Origin: Burkholderiales bacterium
GTDB lineage: Bacteria; Pseudomonadota; Gammaproteobacteria; Burkholderiales; SG8-41
Length of the DNA stretch: 64,000 nt
Direction: 5' to 3'
NCBI GenBank assembly: GCA_019749945.1
Contig: JAIEPF010000010.1
Span: forward strand, 186,001 to 250,000
A model generated the notes under the pieces. That model made no database searches. It was given only the letters and a program-made list of their open reading frames with translations, and was not told the origin of the DNA. A program made the position numbers and the translations under genes. The stretch's first letter is position 1. Each line of letters starts with the position of its first letter. This document shows positions 33,359-40,377 of this stretch, piece after piece.

Positions 33359-33456
33359 CAAGCCACGGAGATCACGGAGGGCACGGAGAATTCCTGGTTA
33401 ATGGCATTCCCGATGTTTTTTTCTCCGTGAGCTCTGTGTCCTCTGTGGCTGGTTTT
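33359..33456. repeat. CACAGAG/CACGGAG 9-bp-unit inverted repeat, copy E
   Basis: Fills the glcD-glcE junction. The left arm uses CACGGAG units (AGCCACGGAGATCACGGAG) while the right arm mixes CTCCGTGAG with CTCTGTGTCCTCTGTGGC. This is the most diverged copy. Confidence 0.9.
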
Positions 33457-33464
33457 AGGAATTT

Positions 33465-34955
33465 TCAGAATCTTGGCAGTTCCGGGAATTTTTCCGTGCC
33501 GGCATGCACATGCATGCGGCCGAATTCGGCGCAGCGATGCAGCGACGGCACCGCCTTGCCGGGATTGAGCAGGCCATGCGCATCAAAGGCGTGTTTCAGC
33601 GCATGGAAGGTTTCCAGTTCGGCTGATTTGAACTGTATGCACATGGAATCTATTTTTTCGACGCCGACGCCGTGTTCGCCGGTGATGGTGCCGCCGACAT
33701 CGATGCACAGTTTGAGGATTTCGGCGCCGAATTCCTCGGCCCGGCGCAACTGGTCAGAATCATTGGCATCGTAGAGGATCAGCGGATGCAGATTGCCGTC
33801 GCCGGCATGGAACACGTTGGCGCAGCGCAGATCGTATTTTTTTTCCATCGCCGCGATGCCGCGCAGCACTTCGGCCAGGCGTTTTCTCGGGATGGTGCCG
33901 TCCATGCAGTAATAGTCGGGCGACAGCCGGCCCACCGCCGGGAACGCCGCCTTGCGGCCGGCCCACAGCTTCAGGCGTTCGGCTTCGTCGCGCGAGGTGC
34001 GCACGATATGCGCGCCGCTTTGGGTCATGATGTCCTCGATGCGGCGGATTTCGTCGGCGACTTCTTCATGCGTGCCGTCCGACTCGACGAGCAGGATGCC
34101 CGCGGCGTCGGTCGGATAACCGGCGTTGACAAAGGGTTCGACGGCCAGCGTTGCCGGCTGGTCCATCATTTCCATGCCGGCGGGGATGATGCCTGCGGCG
34201 ATGACATTGGCCACGGCCTGGCCGGCGGCGCCGACATCGTCAAAGGCGGCGAGTACCACCTGCGCCATTTCCGGGCGCGGCAACAGCTTGACGGTGATTT
34301 CGGTGACCACGCCGAGCAGGCCTTCGGAGCCGGTCATCAGGGCCAGCAGGTCGTAACCCGCGGCGTCCAGTCCGCCGCCGCCCAATTCGATGATCTCGCC
34401 TTCGATGGTGGCGACACGGAGCTTGAGAATGTTGTGCACGGTCAGGCCGTATTTCAGGCAATGCACACCGCCGGAATTTTCGGCGACGTTGCCGCCGATG
34501 GAGCAGGCGATCTGGCTCGAGGGATCCGGGGCATAGTACAGGCCCAGCGGCGCGGCGGCCTCGGAGATCGCCAGGTTGCGCACGCCGGGTTGCACGCGCG
34601 CAGTGCGCGCCAACGGGTCGATGGCGATGATTTTCATCAGTTTGGCCAAGGACAGCAGCACGCCGTTGCCCATCGGCAGCGCGCCGCCGGAAAGGCCGGT
34701 GCCGGCGCCGCGCGCCACCACCGGCACCCGCAGCGCATGGCAGGCCTCGAGGATGGCGCAGACCTGCTCCTCGTTTTCGGGCAGGGCCACCACCATCGGC
34801 ACCTGGCGGTACGCCGACAGGCCGTCGCATTCATACGGCGTCACGTCTTCGCGCTCAAACAACACGCTGTGTTCCGGCATGAACGCGCGCAGCGCGGTAC
34901 AGACCGCGCGCTGGCGTTCGTAATCGACCGGGATGACGTGTACGGGGGCATTCAT
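33465..34955 (-). CDS. glcD: Glycolate oxidase subunit GlcD (FAD-linked)
   Basis: 496 residues. The PP-loop FAD domain has VPVVARGAGTGLSGGALP (about 74-91) and GLYYAPDPSSQIACSIGGNVAENSGGVHCLKYG. The C-terminal FAD-oxidase domain carries CANVFHAGDGNLHPLILYD (metal and substrate histidines) and GGTITGEHGVGVEK. It oxidises glycolate, and sometimes D-lactate, to the 2-oxo acid. It is the first gene of glcDEF. No glcC, glcG or glcB is adjacent. The glyoxylate product fits the hyi and garR genes at 39427-44209. Confidence 0.96.
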   Translation of the reverse strand: MNAPVHVIPVDYERQRAVCTALRAFMPEHSVLFEREDVTPYECDGLSAYRQVPMVVALPENEEQVCAILEACHALRVPVVARGAGTGLSGGALPMGNGVLLSLAKLMKIIAIDPLARTARVQPGVRNLAISEAAAPLGLYYAPDPSSQIACSIGGNVAENSGGVHCLKYGLTVHNILKLRVATIEGEIIELGGGGLDAAGYDLLALMTGSEGLLGVVTEITVKLLPRPEMAQVVLAAFDDVGAAGQAVANVIAAGIIPAGMEMMDQPATLAVEPFVNAGYPTDAAGILLVESDGTHEEVADEIRRIEDIMTQSGAHIVRTSRDEAERLKLWAGRKAAFPAVGRLSPDYYCMDGTIPRKRLAEVLRGIAAMEKKYDLRCANVFHAGDGNLHPLILYDANDSDQLRRAEEFGAEILKLCIDVGGTITGEHGVGVEKIDSMCIQFKSAELETFHALKHAFDAHGLLNPGKAVPSLHRCAEFGRMHVHAGTEKFPELPRF

Positions 34956-35066
34956 GGCCCGATTCTTATATCACGCCACCGCTGACCCGGGGAAAACGCG
35001 GGCATTTTGTGCGAAACTTGGGGGGTTACCCGGCTGACGCTGTCCGATGCGGCGCAGCAGCGGAAA

Positions 35067-35080
35067 TAAGTATTTGTTTA
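35067..35080. promoter_or_regulatory. AT-rich TAAGTATTTG motif (copy c)
   Basis: TAAGTATTTGTTTA, 36 bases before the CoA-transferase start, in the divergent glcD/CoA-transferase intergenic region. Confidence 0.45.
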
Positions 35081-35115
35081 TTGAAATGTTTACAGGTTTG
35101 GAGAGAGATAAAACG

Positions 35116-36312
35116 ATGACTGCAACAACGCAACGCCGTGGCCCCCTTAGCCGATTCCGCGTGATCGACCTGACCCGCGTGCGCTCCGGCCCGACCGCCG
35201 TGCGCCAGCTGGCCGACTGGGGTGCCGACGTGATCAAGATTGAAACGCCGCCGGGACTCAAGCTGTCCGACGGCTGGGGCGGCAAACGCACCGGTGCCGA
35301 TTTCCAGAACCTGCATCGCAACAAGCGCGGCTTCACGCTGAATCTGAAAGACCCGGACGGCCTGAAGATTTTCAACAAGCTGGTTGAGCGTTCCGACGTG
35401 GTTGCCGAGAATTACCGGCCCGATGTCAAATTCCGCCTCGGCATCGATTATGAGTCGCTGAAAAAGGTCAACAAAAAAATCATCCTCGCCAGCATTTCCG
35501 GCTTCGGTCAGACCGGTCCCTACGCCAAACGTCCGGGTTTTGACCAGGTCACGCAGGGCATGGGCGGGCTGATGGCGATCACCGGCGAGCCGGGGCGCGG
35601 CCCGATGCGCGCCGGCAGCGCGATTTCGGATTCTGCGGCGGGTCTTTATTGCGCGCTGGGCATCATGACCGCGCTGCTTGAGCGCGAAGAATCCGGCGAA
35701 GGCCAGTGGGTGGAAGTGTCACTGCTCAACGCGATGATCGCGATGCTCGATTTCCAGGCCGCGCGCTGGACTGTCGACCATGAAGTGCCGGAGCAGGCAG
35801 GCAACAACCACCCGACCTCGATCCCGACCGGCGTATTCCAGACCAGCGACGGTTATATGAACATTGCCGCCGGCGACAATGAAATGTTCGCGCGGCTGTG
35901 CAAGGCGCTGGGTGCCGACGGTCTCAACGAGAAGCCCGAGTACAAGGATCGTGCCGCGCGCTCGAAAAACCGCGATGCGCTGAACAGGGAACTGCAGGCG
36001 CTGATGCTGAAAAAAGACAAGGCCTACTGGACCGCGCGTTTCGAGGAATGCGGCGTTGCCGGCGGCCCGATCTACAAAATGGACGAAGTGTTCGCCGACC
36101 CGCAGGTGCAGCACAACCAGATGGCGGTGCCGGTCACCATCCCGGGCGTGGGTGATGTTGCATTGATCAACCAGCCGTTCCGCCTGTCGCGCACGCCGCA
36201 TGAAATCCGCAGCGTGACGCCGGAGTGCGGGCAGCATACCGACGAGATCCTGCGCGAGCTGGGGTACAGGGACGGCGATATTGCCGACCTGCACAAGCGG
36301 AATGTTGTTTAA
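35116..36312 (+). CDS. CaiB/BaiF (family III) CoA-transferase
   Basis: 398 residues from ATG 35116 (MTATTQRRGPLSRFRVIDLTR), with GGAGAGAG upstream; earlier ATGs at 35047 and 35086 are in frame but precede the conserved start. N-terminal GPTAVRQLADWGADVIKIETPP, SGFGQTGPYAKRPGFDQVTQGMGGLM, and the catalytic aspartate in AISDSAAGLYCAL (about residue 177). The interlocked-dimer fold transfers CoA between acids. It is divergent from glcD and has no co-directional partner, so the acid is unknown. Confidence 0.94.
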   Translation: MTATTQRRGPLSRFRVIDLTRVRSGPTAVRQLADWGADVIKIETPPGLKLSDGWGGKRTGADFQNLHRNKRGFTLNLKDPDGLKIFNKLVERSDVVAENYRPDVKFRLGIDYESLKKVNKKIILASISGFGQTGPYAKRPGFDQVTQGMGGLMAITGEPGRGPMRAGSAISDSAAGLYCALGIMTALLEREESGEGQWVEVSLLNAMIAMLDFQAARWTVDHEVPEQAGNNHPTSIPTGVFQTSDGYMNIAAGDNEMFARLCKALGADGLNEKPEYKDRAARSKNRDALNRELQALMLKKDKAYWTARFEECGVAGGPIYKMDEVFADPQVQHNQMAVPVTIPGVGDVALINQPFRLSRTPHEIRSVTPECGQHTDEILRELGYRDGDIADLHKRNVV

Positions 36313-36332
36313 GAAGTCTGAAAGTCAAAGTC

Positions 36333-36349
36333 GCCGGGGCTAGCCCGGC
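36333..36349. repeat. GCCGGG-CCCGGC hairpin, part of a modular GC-rich repeat
   Basis: GCCGGG-GCTAG-CCCGGC, followed by GGCTCACATGGG. The same modules recur at 61493-61870. It stands 20 nt after the CoA-transferase stop and may end transcription, although it has no T-run. Confidence 0.55.
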
Positions 36350-36394
36350 GGCTCACATGGGAAGCCGGGCAGGGCGAGATTGGTGGTTCTTTTC

Positions 36395-36760
36395 TCAGGG
36401 CCGCAGGTTTTTCAGCCGCTGCTGTTCCAGTTCGGCGCGGATTTTTTTCGCCAGGTGCGGATCGGTGACGTCGGCGGCGATGTCCGCGGGCTCCACCCAG
36501 GTGTGTTCGCGCATCGTGGCCTGATCGGCTACTTTTTCGCGTTCCTGCTCCGCGCGCAACGCGGCGGCCAGTTTTTGTCTGTAGTCGACCAGTTTCCAGA
36601 CAAACCAGCCGGCCAGCAATATGCCGATGGCGCCGCTGGCATACATCACGGTTTCCCAGAGCGCGTAGCAGGCGGGTGCCGAGATCGGCAGGGTGGCGCA
36701 CATGCCGAGATAGTCGATCCAGCGGTCGAACATCTGCGTCAGCTGCGTGGTCGTCGGCAT
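36395..36760 (-). CDS. Small membrane protein of unknown function
   Basis: 121 residues from ATG 36760 (MPTTTQLTQMFDRWIDYLG). Two hydrophobic segments are possible; the clearer one is ASGAIGILLAGWFVWKLV (about 45-62). A charged, helical, probably cytoplasmic tail rich in Ala, Glu and Arg follows and ends EQQRLKNLRP. I do not recognise the family. It is followed by no obvious terminator. Confidence 0.6.
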   Translation of the reverse strand: MPTTTQLTQMFDRWIDYLGMCATLPISAPACYALWETVMYASGAIGILLAGWFVWKLVDYRQKLAAALRAEQEREKVADQATMREHTWVEPADIAADVTDPHLAKKIRAELEQQRLKNLRP

Positions 36761-36837
36761 ACTGGCCCCCGGTGGTTTTTGCAAGTATATCCAGCCGGCG
36801 CCTCATCACAATCATTTCATGATTGTGGTGACAGGAC

Positions 36838-37443
36838 CTAGCGCACAGGTTCCCAGCGCTCCGCCAGCTGCCGGGCTTCCCGCCGCTCTTCCGCCGACAG
36901 CGGCGCTTCGAGGCGGGCACGATAACCCTTGGGGTCCTGCAGCACCTGTTTGCAGAGGGGGGTGTCCGGGCATTGCGCAGCCGCCCGCTGCGCGACCAGC
37001 ATCCATTTCAGGCCGTCGCGGTTGTCCAGCGACATCACGCGGCCGTCGGCATGCAGGATGGCCAGATTGAACAGCGACGGCAGGAACGCGCGTTCGGCCG
37101 ACTTCAGATAAAAGTTCGCGGCTTCGCTGCTGTTGACCTTGACGCCGTTGCGGCCGTACTCGTACGACACCCCGGCGTTGTGGCAGGCGGAGAGATCGTT
37201 CAGCGCGCAGCCCTTTTTGTACCAGTCCGCGGCGTTGCCGTATCTGGCCGCGGGCACCCTGTTGCGGGCCAGCAGATTGCCGAGCTGCAGCGCGGCGCCG
37301 CCGTTGCCCTGGTCGGCCTGCCGGCGGAGTTCAGCCGCGGTTTTTTCATCCTGCTTCGGATCAACCGGGGCGGCGGCCGGCGCCGGTGTGGACAGGATGG
37401 CGAGGACTGCGGCGATGCTTCGGCGCAGGGAACGCGTCAGCAC
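36838..37443 (-). CDS. Sel1-like repeat protein, exported
   Basis: 201 residues from GTG 37443, overlapping the end of the DyP peroxidase gene by 7 bases. The signal peptide ends near TPAPAAA. Sel1/TPR-like units are GNGGAALQLGNLLARNR, ARYGNAADWYKKGCALNDLSACHNAGVSYEYGRNG and AANFYLKSAERAFLPSLFNLAILHADG. It is probably a periplasmic scaffold or adaptor. The tight overlap implies coupled translation with the peroxidase. Confidence 0.8.
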   Translation of the reverse strand: MLTRSLRRSIAAVLAILSTPAPAAAPVDPKQDEKTAAELRRQADQGNGGAALQLGNLLARNRVPAARYGNAADWYKKGCALNDLSACHNAGVSYEYGRNGVKVNSSEAANFYLKSAERAFLPSLFNLAILHADGRVMSLDNRDGLKWMLVAQRAAAQCPDTPLCKQVLQDPKGYRARLEAPLSAEERREARQLAERWEPVR

Positions 37444-38318
37444 TGCAGTCCGAGCGCAGTCAGGTCGAGTTTGCCGTCACGCAGCGGCGGACACCAGAAA
37501 TAGGCGCCGGTCAGCGGCTGTGTGAAACGGAACAGCGCATCGGTGATGCCGTCATCAGCGCCGGTCATGCGCTTCAACTGCGCTTCATAGGCGTCAAACG
37601 ACGCGCCGAAGGCGGTGAACACCAGGCCGCAGCGTTGGCCTGCGGCCCAGGGCATCGAGCGGCGCACAACAAAGGCTTCCGGATCGAAACTTTCCTGCGC
37701 CGTGCGTTTGACATGCGCCCATTCCGGCGCGTCATCGATTTCCTCGTTGTCGGCGCGGCGGCGGCCGACGCAGAGGTCCTGCTCGGCGGCTGGAATGGCG
37801 TCGAAGCGCGCAAAATCGTGCAGCCACTGTTGTACCGCGACAAAACTCGATCCGGCAATACCGGGCTGCTGTGAAATCGCCGCTTTGACGGCTTCTTCGT
37901 CTTTCGGGTTTTCGGTGCCGTCCTCGTAGCCGGTCAGGTCGCGGCCGGTGCCGTGGATGAAGGCATCGATCACGCTGTCGGGCTGGAATGCCGGGGCCAG
38001 AACGGCGTCGAGCAGGCGGTGGCGCTTCAGCAGCACGCCGCGGTCGGTGCCGCGCAGCCACAGCCACAGTGCGGCCGGTGTCGAGGGGATGTCGATGCCC
38101 TGTGTCGCCATCTGCGGAAAGCTGCGCAGGCCTGCGATGTTTTTGCCCAGTGCCGAGACCAGTGACAGGCCGAGGCCGGCGACGGTTTTGTCACCGTCGA
38201 CATGGTCGCGCAGGGCCATCAATGCTGCCCGCGGATCGGCGCCGGGGATCAGCATGTAGGTGACATAACGCGCCTGCGGCGGCACGGGCAGAAGGATCGC
38301 GGGCTGGGGAATGCTCAT
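37437..38318 (-). CDS. DyP-type heme peroxidase
   Basis: 293 residues from ATG 38318. The GxxDG motif is present in DLTGYEDGTENPKD (about 123-136), the proximal heme histidine in WAHVKRTAQESFDPEAF, and the distal-side arginine in VVRRSMPW. Size and absence of a Tat signal fit class B (YfeX-like) cytoplasmic enzymes. It probably oxidises dyes, phenolics or porphyrins with peroxide. The overlapping Sel1 gene downstream is unusual. Confidence 0.93.
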   Translation of the reverse strand: MSIPQPAILLPVPPQARYVTYMLIPGADPRAALMALRDHVDGDKTVAGLGLSLVSALGKNIAGLRSFPQMATQGIDIPSTPAALWLWLRGTDRGVLLKRHRLLDAVLAPAFQPDSVIDAFIHGTGRDLTGYEDGTENPKDEEAVKAAISQQPGIAGSSFVAVQQWLHDFARFDAIPAAEQDLCVGRRRADNEEIDDAPEWAHVKRTAQESFDPEAFVVRRSMPWAAGQRCGLVFTAFGASFDAYEAQLKRMTGADDGITDALFRFTQPLTGAYFWCPPLRDGKLDLTALGLQC

Positions 38319-38447
38319 GGCATGACGATGGAATGGATAACCGGTGCAATTATCACATTGAACGGCCTGGCGCAGCACGAATGTGTCTGCCCCGGCCTTT
38401 GTTGCTGCGGGATCAAGTGCCGGCAGCCGGGGGTGTCGCTGAACTTA

Positions 38448-38795
38448 TCAGGTGACCGGTTCCAGAAACAGTTCCGGAAGCAGCGTGAGGCCCAGTGCGG
38501 CGACCGAAAGCAGGAACGTGATCACGGCCAGTGCGAGCACGCGGCGGTGCCGGGATTGCGCCACTGCCGCGGCCTGCTCCAGTGCGGTAATCGTGACTTG
38601 CAGCTGTTCCGCCAGTTCTTTGATGTTTGCGGAATTTTGCGCGGCCGCCGCCTGCAGTTCAGCGATCTGCTTTTGCTGCAGCGCGCCCTGGTTTTCGGCG
38701 GTCGTTTTTTTGGTGAACGCCGGTACGGTGACAGACACGATGGTTCCGAGATGAGGTAATACCGCTTTTAACGCGGGAATCAGCCATGCGGGCAT
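38448..38795 (-). CDS. Small membrane protein with coiled coil
   Basis: 115 residues, AAGGAG before ATG 38795. Residues 35-80 form a likely coiled coil (ALQQKQIAELQAAAAQNSANIKELAEQLQ region) and 83-110 a single transmembrane helix (VLALAVITFLLSVAALGLTLLPELF). The N-terminal 25 residues are also hydrophobic. It could be a holin-like or membrane-scaffold protein; the family is not recognised. Confidence 0.7.
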   Translation of the reverse strand: MPAWLIPALKAVLPHLGTIVSVTVPAFTKKTTAENQGALQQKQIAELQAAAAQNSANIKELAEQLQVTITALEQAAAVAQSRHRRVLALAVITFLLSVAALGLTLLPELFLEPVT

Positions 38796-38827
38796 AGGTT
38801 TCTCCTTGTGTTCAGCCTGGCGCCGGT

Positions 38828-39073
38828 TCAGGCGCTATCGGCATCGGGTTCGTTTTTGCGGGCGCCGCGGATGTTCAATGACGCCAGCGCGACCTGCAGC
38901 ACGATCAGCGCGTAGGCCCCGTCATGCCAGCCCCAGATGATCCACAGCACATTGCTGAGCAGGAAGCACCAGAAGCCGATTTTGCGCTTTTGTCTGGATT
39001 GGGAGGCAATCAGCCATGCGGCGATGACCGTGACCATCATCGCGGGCCATTGCAGTTGATCGAGGTAGTCCAT
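38828..39073 (-). CDS. Small three-helix membrane protein
   Basis: 81 residues with hydrophobic helices at about 10-24 (PAMMVTVIAAWLIA), 32-50 (IGFWCFLLSNVLWIIWGW) and 54-70 (YALIVLQVALASLNIRG), and a charged tail. The pattern recalls small SemiSWEET/PnuC-like or YgjV-like proteins. The start codon ATG 39073 lies 33 nt from the neighbouring small membrane protein in the same direction. Confidence 0.65.
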   Translation of the reverse strand: MDYLDQLQWPAMMVTVIAAWLIASQSRQKRKIGFWCFLLSNVLWIIWGWHDGAYALIVLQVALASLNIRGARKNEPDADSA

Positions 39074-39140
39074 GACATTATGGCAGCGAGGGTGTTGGAT
39101 GGTTCAAACGGCGGGAATGTTAAAGCAGTGTCGCCGATGC

Positions 39141-39398
39141 CTGCTCCCGCAAACGGGCCTGCGGCTACGAGTCGCCGCCATCCCCCGGCTGCGCTGCCCG
39201 GCGGCTCAGAAGGGGTAGGGGGTTGTAGGGTGGATTAGCCGCGCAGCGGCGTAATCCGTCGGTCCGCCGTTGTCATGCGCGACAGGGGCGCGCCTCATAT
39301 TTTTTAACTTCGCATGCGGCGCATTGCGCTTTGCTTAATGCGCCCTACGCGGGCTGCGCGGGCTTCACATACGGCGGAATGCGCTGCGCTATTCCGCC
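39141..39398. repeat. Cluster of intergenic hairpin repeats
   Basis: The 353-base gap before garR holds only repeats. Positions 39141-39180 match 61649-61688 (CTGCTCCCGCAAACGGGCC). Three stem-loops follow: GGATTA/TAATCC (39232-39257), GGCGCATT/AATGCGCC type (39318-39344) and GGCGGAAT/ATTCCGCC (39373-39398). The latter two are each followed by CCTACG. Confidence 0.8.
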
Positions 39399-39426
39399 CT
39401 ACGGCCCTTAAAAAGAAAAGTTACTG

Positions 39427-40308
39427 TTACGCAATGTCATGATTCGCCATCCGCTCCAGCGCCTTGACCATCGCCGAGTGATCCGACTTCGCGCCGCCGT
39501 TGGCGACACAGCTGTTAAATAATTCCTGCGCAGTCGCCGTATTCGGCAGCGACACGCCCATTGACTTTGCGCCCTGCAGCGCAAGATTCAAATCCTTCTG
39601 ATGCAGTTCAATGCGGAATCCCGGATCGAAAGTGCGTTTGATCATGCGTTCGCCGTGCACTTCGAGGATGCGTGATGCGGCGAAGCCGCCCATCAGCGCC
39701 TGCCGCACTTTTGCGGGGTCGGCGCCGGCCTTGGAGGCGAACACCAGGGCTTCGCTGACGGCTTCGATGTTGAGGGCGACGATGATCTGGTTGCACACCT
39801 TGCAGGTCTGGCCGTCGCCGTTGCCGCCGACCAGCGTGATGTTTTTGCCCATCAGTTCAAACAGCGGTTTCACCTTGTCGAAGGCGGCTTGCGGGGCGCC
39901 GACCATGATGGTGAGCGCCGCGTTTTTTGCGCCCACTTCACCGCCGGACACCGGGGCGTCGACGTAATCACAGGCTAATTTATTGATTTTATTGGCATAT
40001 TCCTTGGTGGCGATGGGCGAGATCGAGCTCATGTCGACCACCGTCTTGCCTTTGCTGAGGCCTTCGGCCACACCACCGGGGCCGAACAGGACTTTTTCGA
40101 CGTCCGGGGTGTCCGGCACCATGGTGATGATGATGTCGGCGTGTTGCGCGACTTCCTTCGCGCTGCTGCAGGCTTTGCCGCCGGCGTCGGTGAGTTCTTT
40201 CGGCACGCCGCTGCGTGAATAGAGATGCAGGGTGTGGCCGCCCTTGATCAGGTTGAGGGCCATGGGTTTGCCCATGATGCCGAGTCCGATGAAACCGACG
40301 TTGCTCAT
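39427..40308 (-). CDS. garR: 2-hydroxy-3-oxopropionate reductase (GarR/GlxR-like) of the 3-hydroxyisobutyrate dehydrogenase family
   Basis: 293 residues from ATG 40308. NAD-binding VGFIGLGIMGKPMALNL (4-20), substrate loop YVDAPVSGGEVGAKN, the catalytic-lysine region VCNQIIVALNIEAVSEAL and FRIELHQKDLNLAL align closely with E. coli GarR/GlxR. It reduces tartronate semialdehyde to D-glycerate. Its neighbours support this: hydroxypyruvate isomerase lies three genes upstream. Glyoxylate carboligase and glycerate kinase are not in the window. Residues around KINKLACDY are encoded by an AT-rich stretch (39976-39993) with an IHF-like match. Confidence 0.88.
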   Translation of the reverse strand: MSNVGFIGLGIMGKPMALNLIKGGHTLHLYSRSGVPKELTDAGGKACSSAKEVAQHADIIITMVPDTPDVEKVLFGPGGVAEGLSKGKTVVDMSSISPIATKEYANKINKLACDYVDAPVSGGEVGAKNAALTIMVGAPQAAFDKVKPLFELMGKNITLVGGNGDGQTCKVCNQIIVALNIEAVSEALVFASKAGADPAKVRQALMGGFAASRILEVHGERMIKRTFDPGFRIELHQKDLNLALQGAKSMGVSLPNTATAQELFNSCVANGGAKSDHSAMVKALERMANHDIA

Positions 40309-40377
40309 TGCGATGTCCTCAGGAAGTAATGGCGGGCCGCGGGAGCGCGGCCGCCGGAACGACAAATTATAGTCAGG

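Noticed and set aside
30941..34955. glcDEF as a D-lactate dehydrogenase operon
   Set aside because: Three-subunit organisation with a GlcE-type FAD protein and a GlcF Fe-S subunit matches glycolate oxidase; D-lactate use as a side activity remains possible.
37437..38318. DyP peroxidase as an encapsulin cargo
   Set aside because: No encapsulin shell gene is adjacent and the C-terminus lacks an obvious cargo-loading extension.
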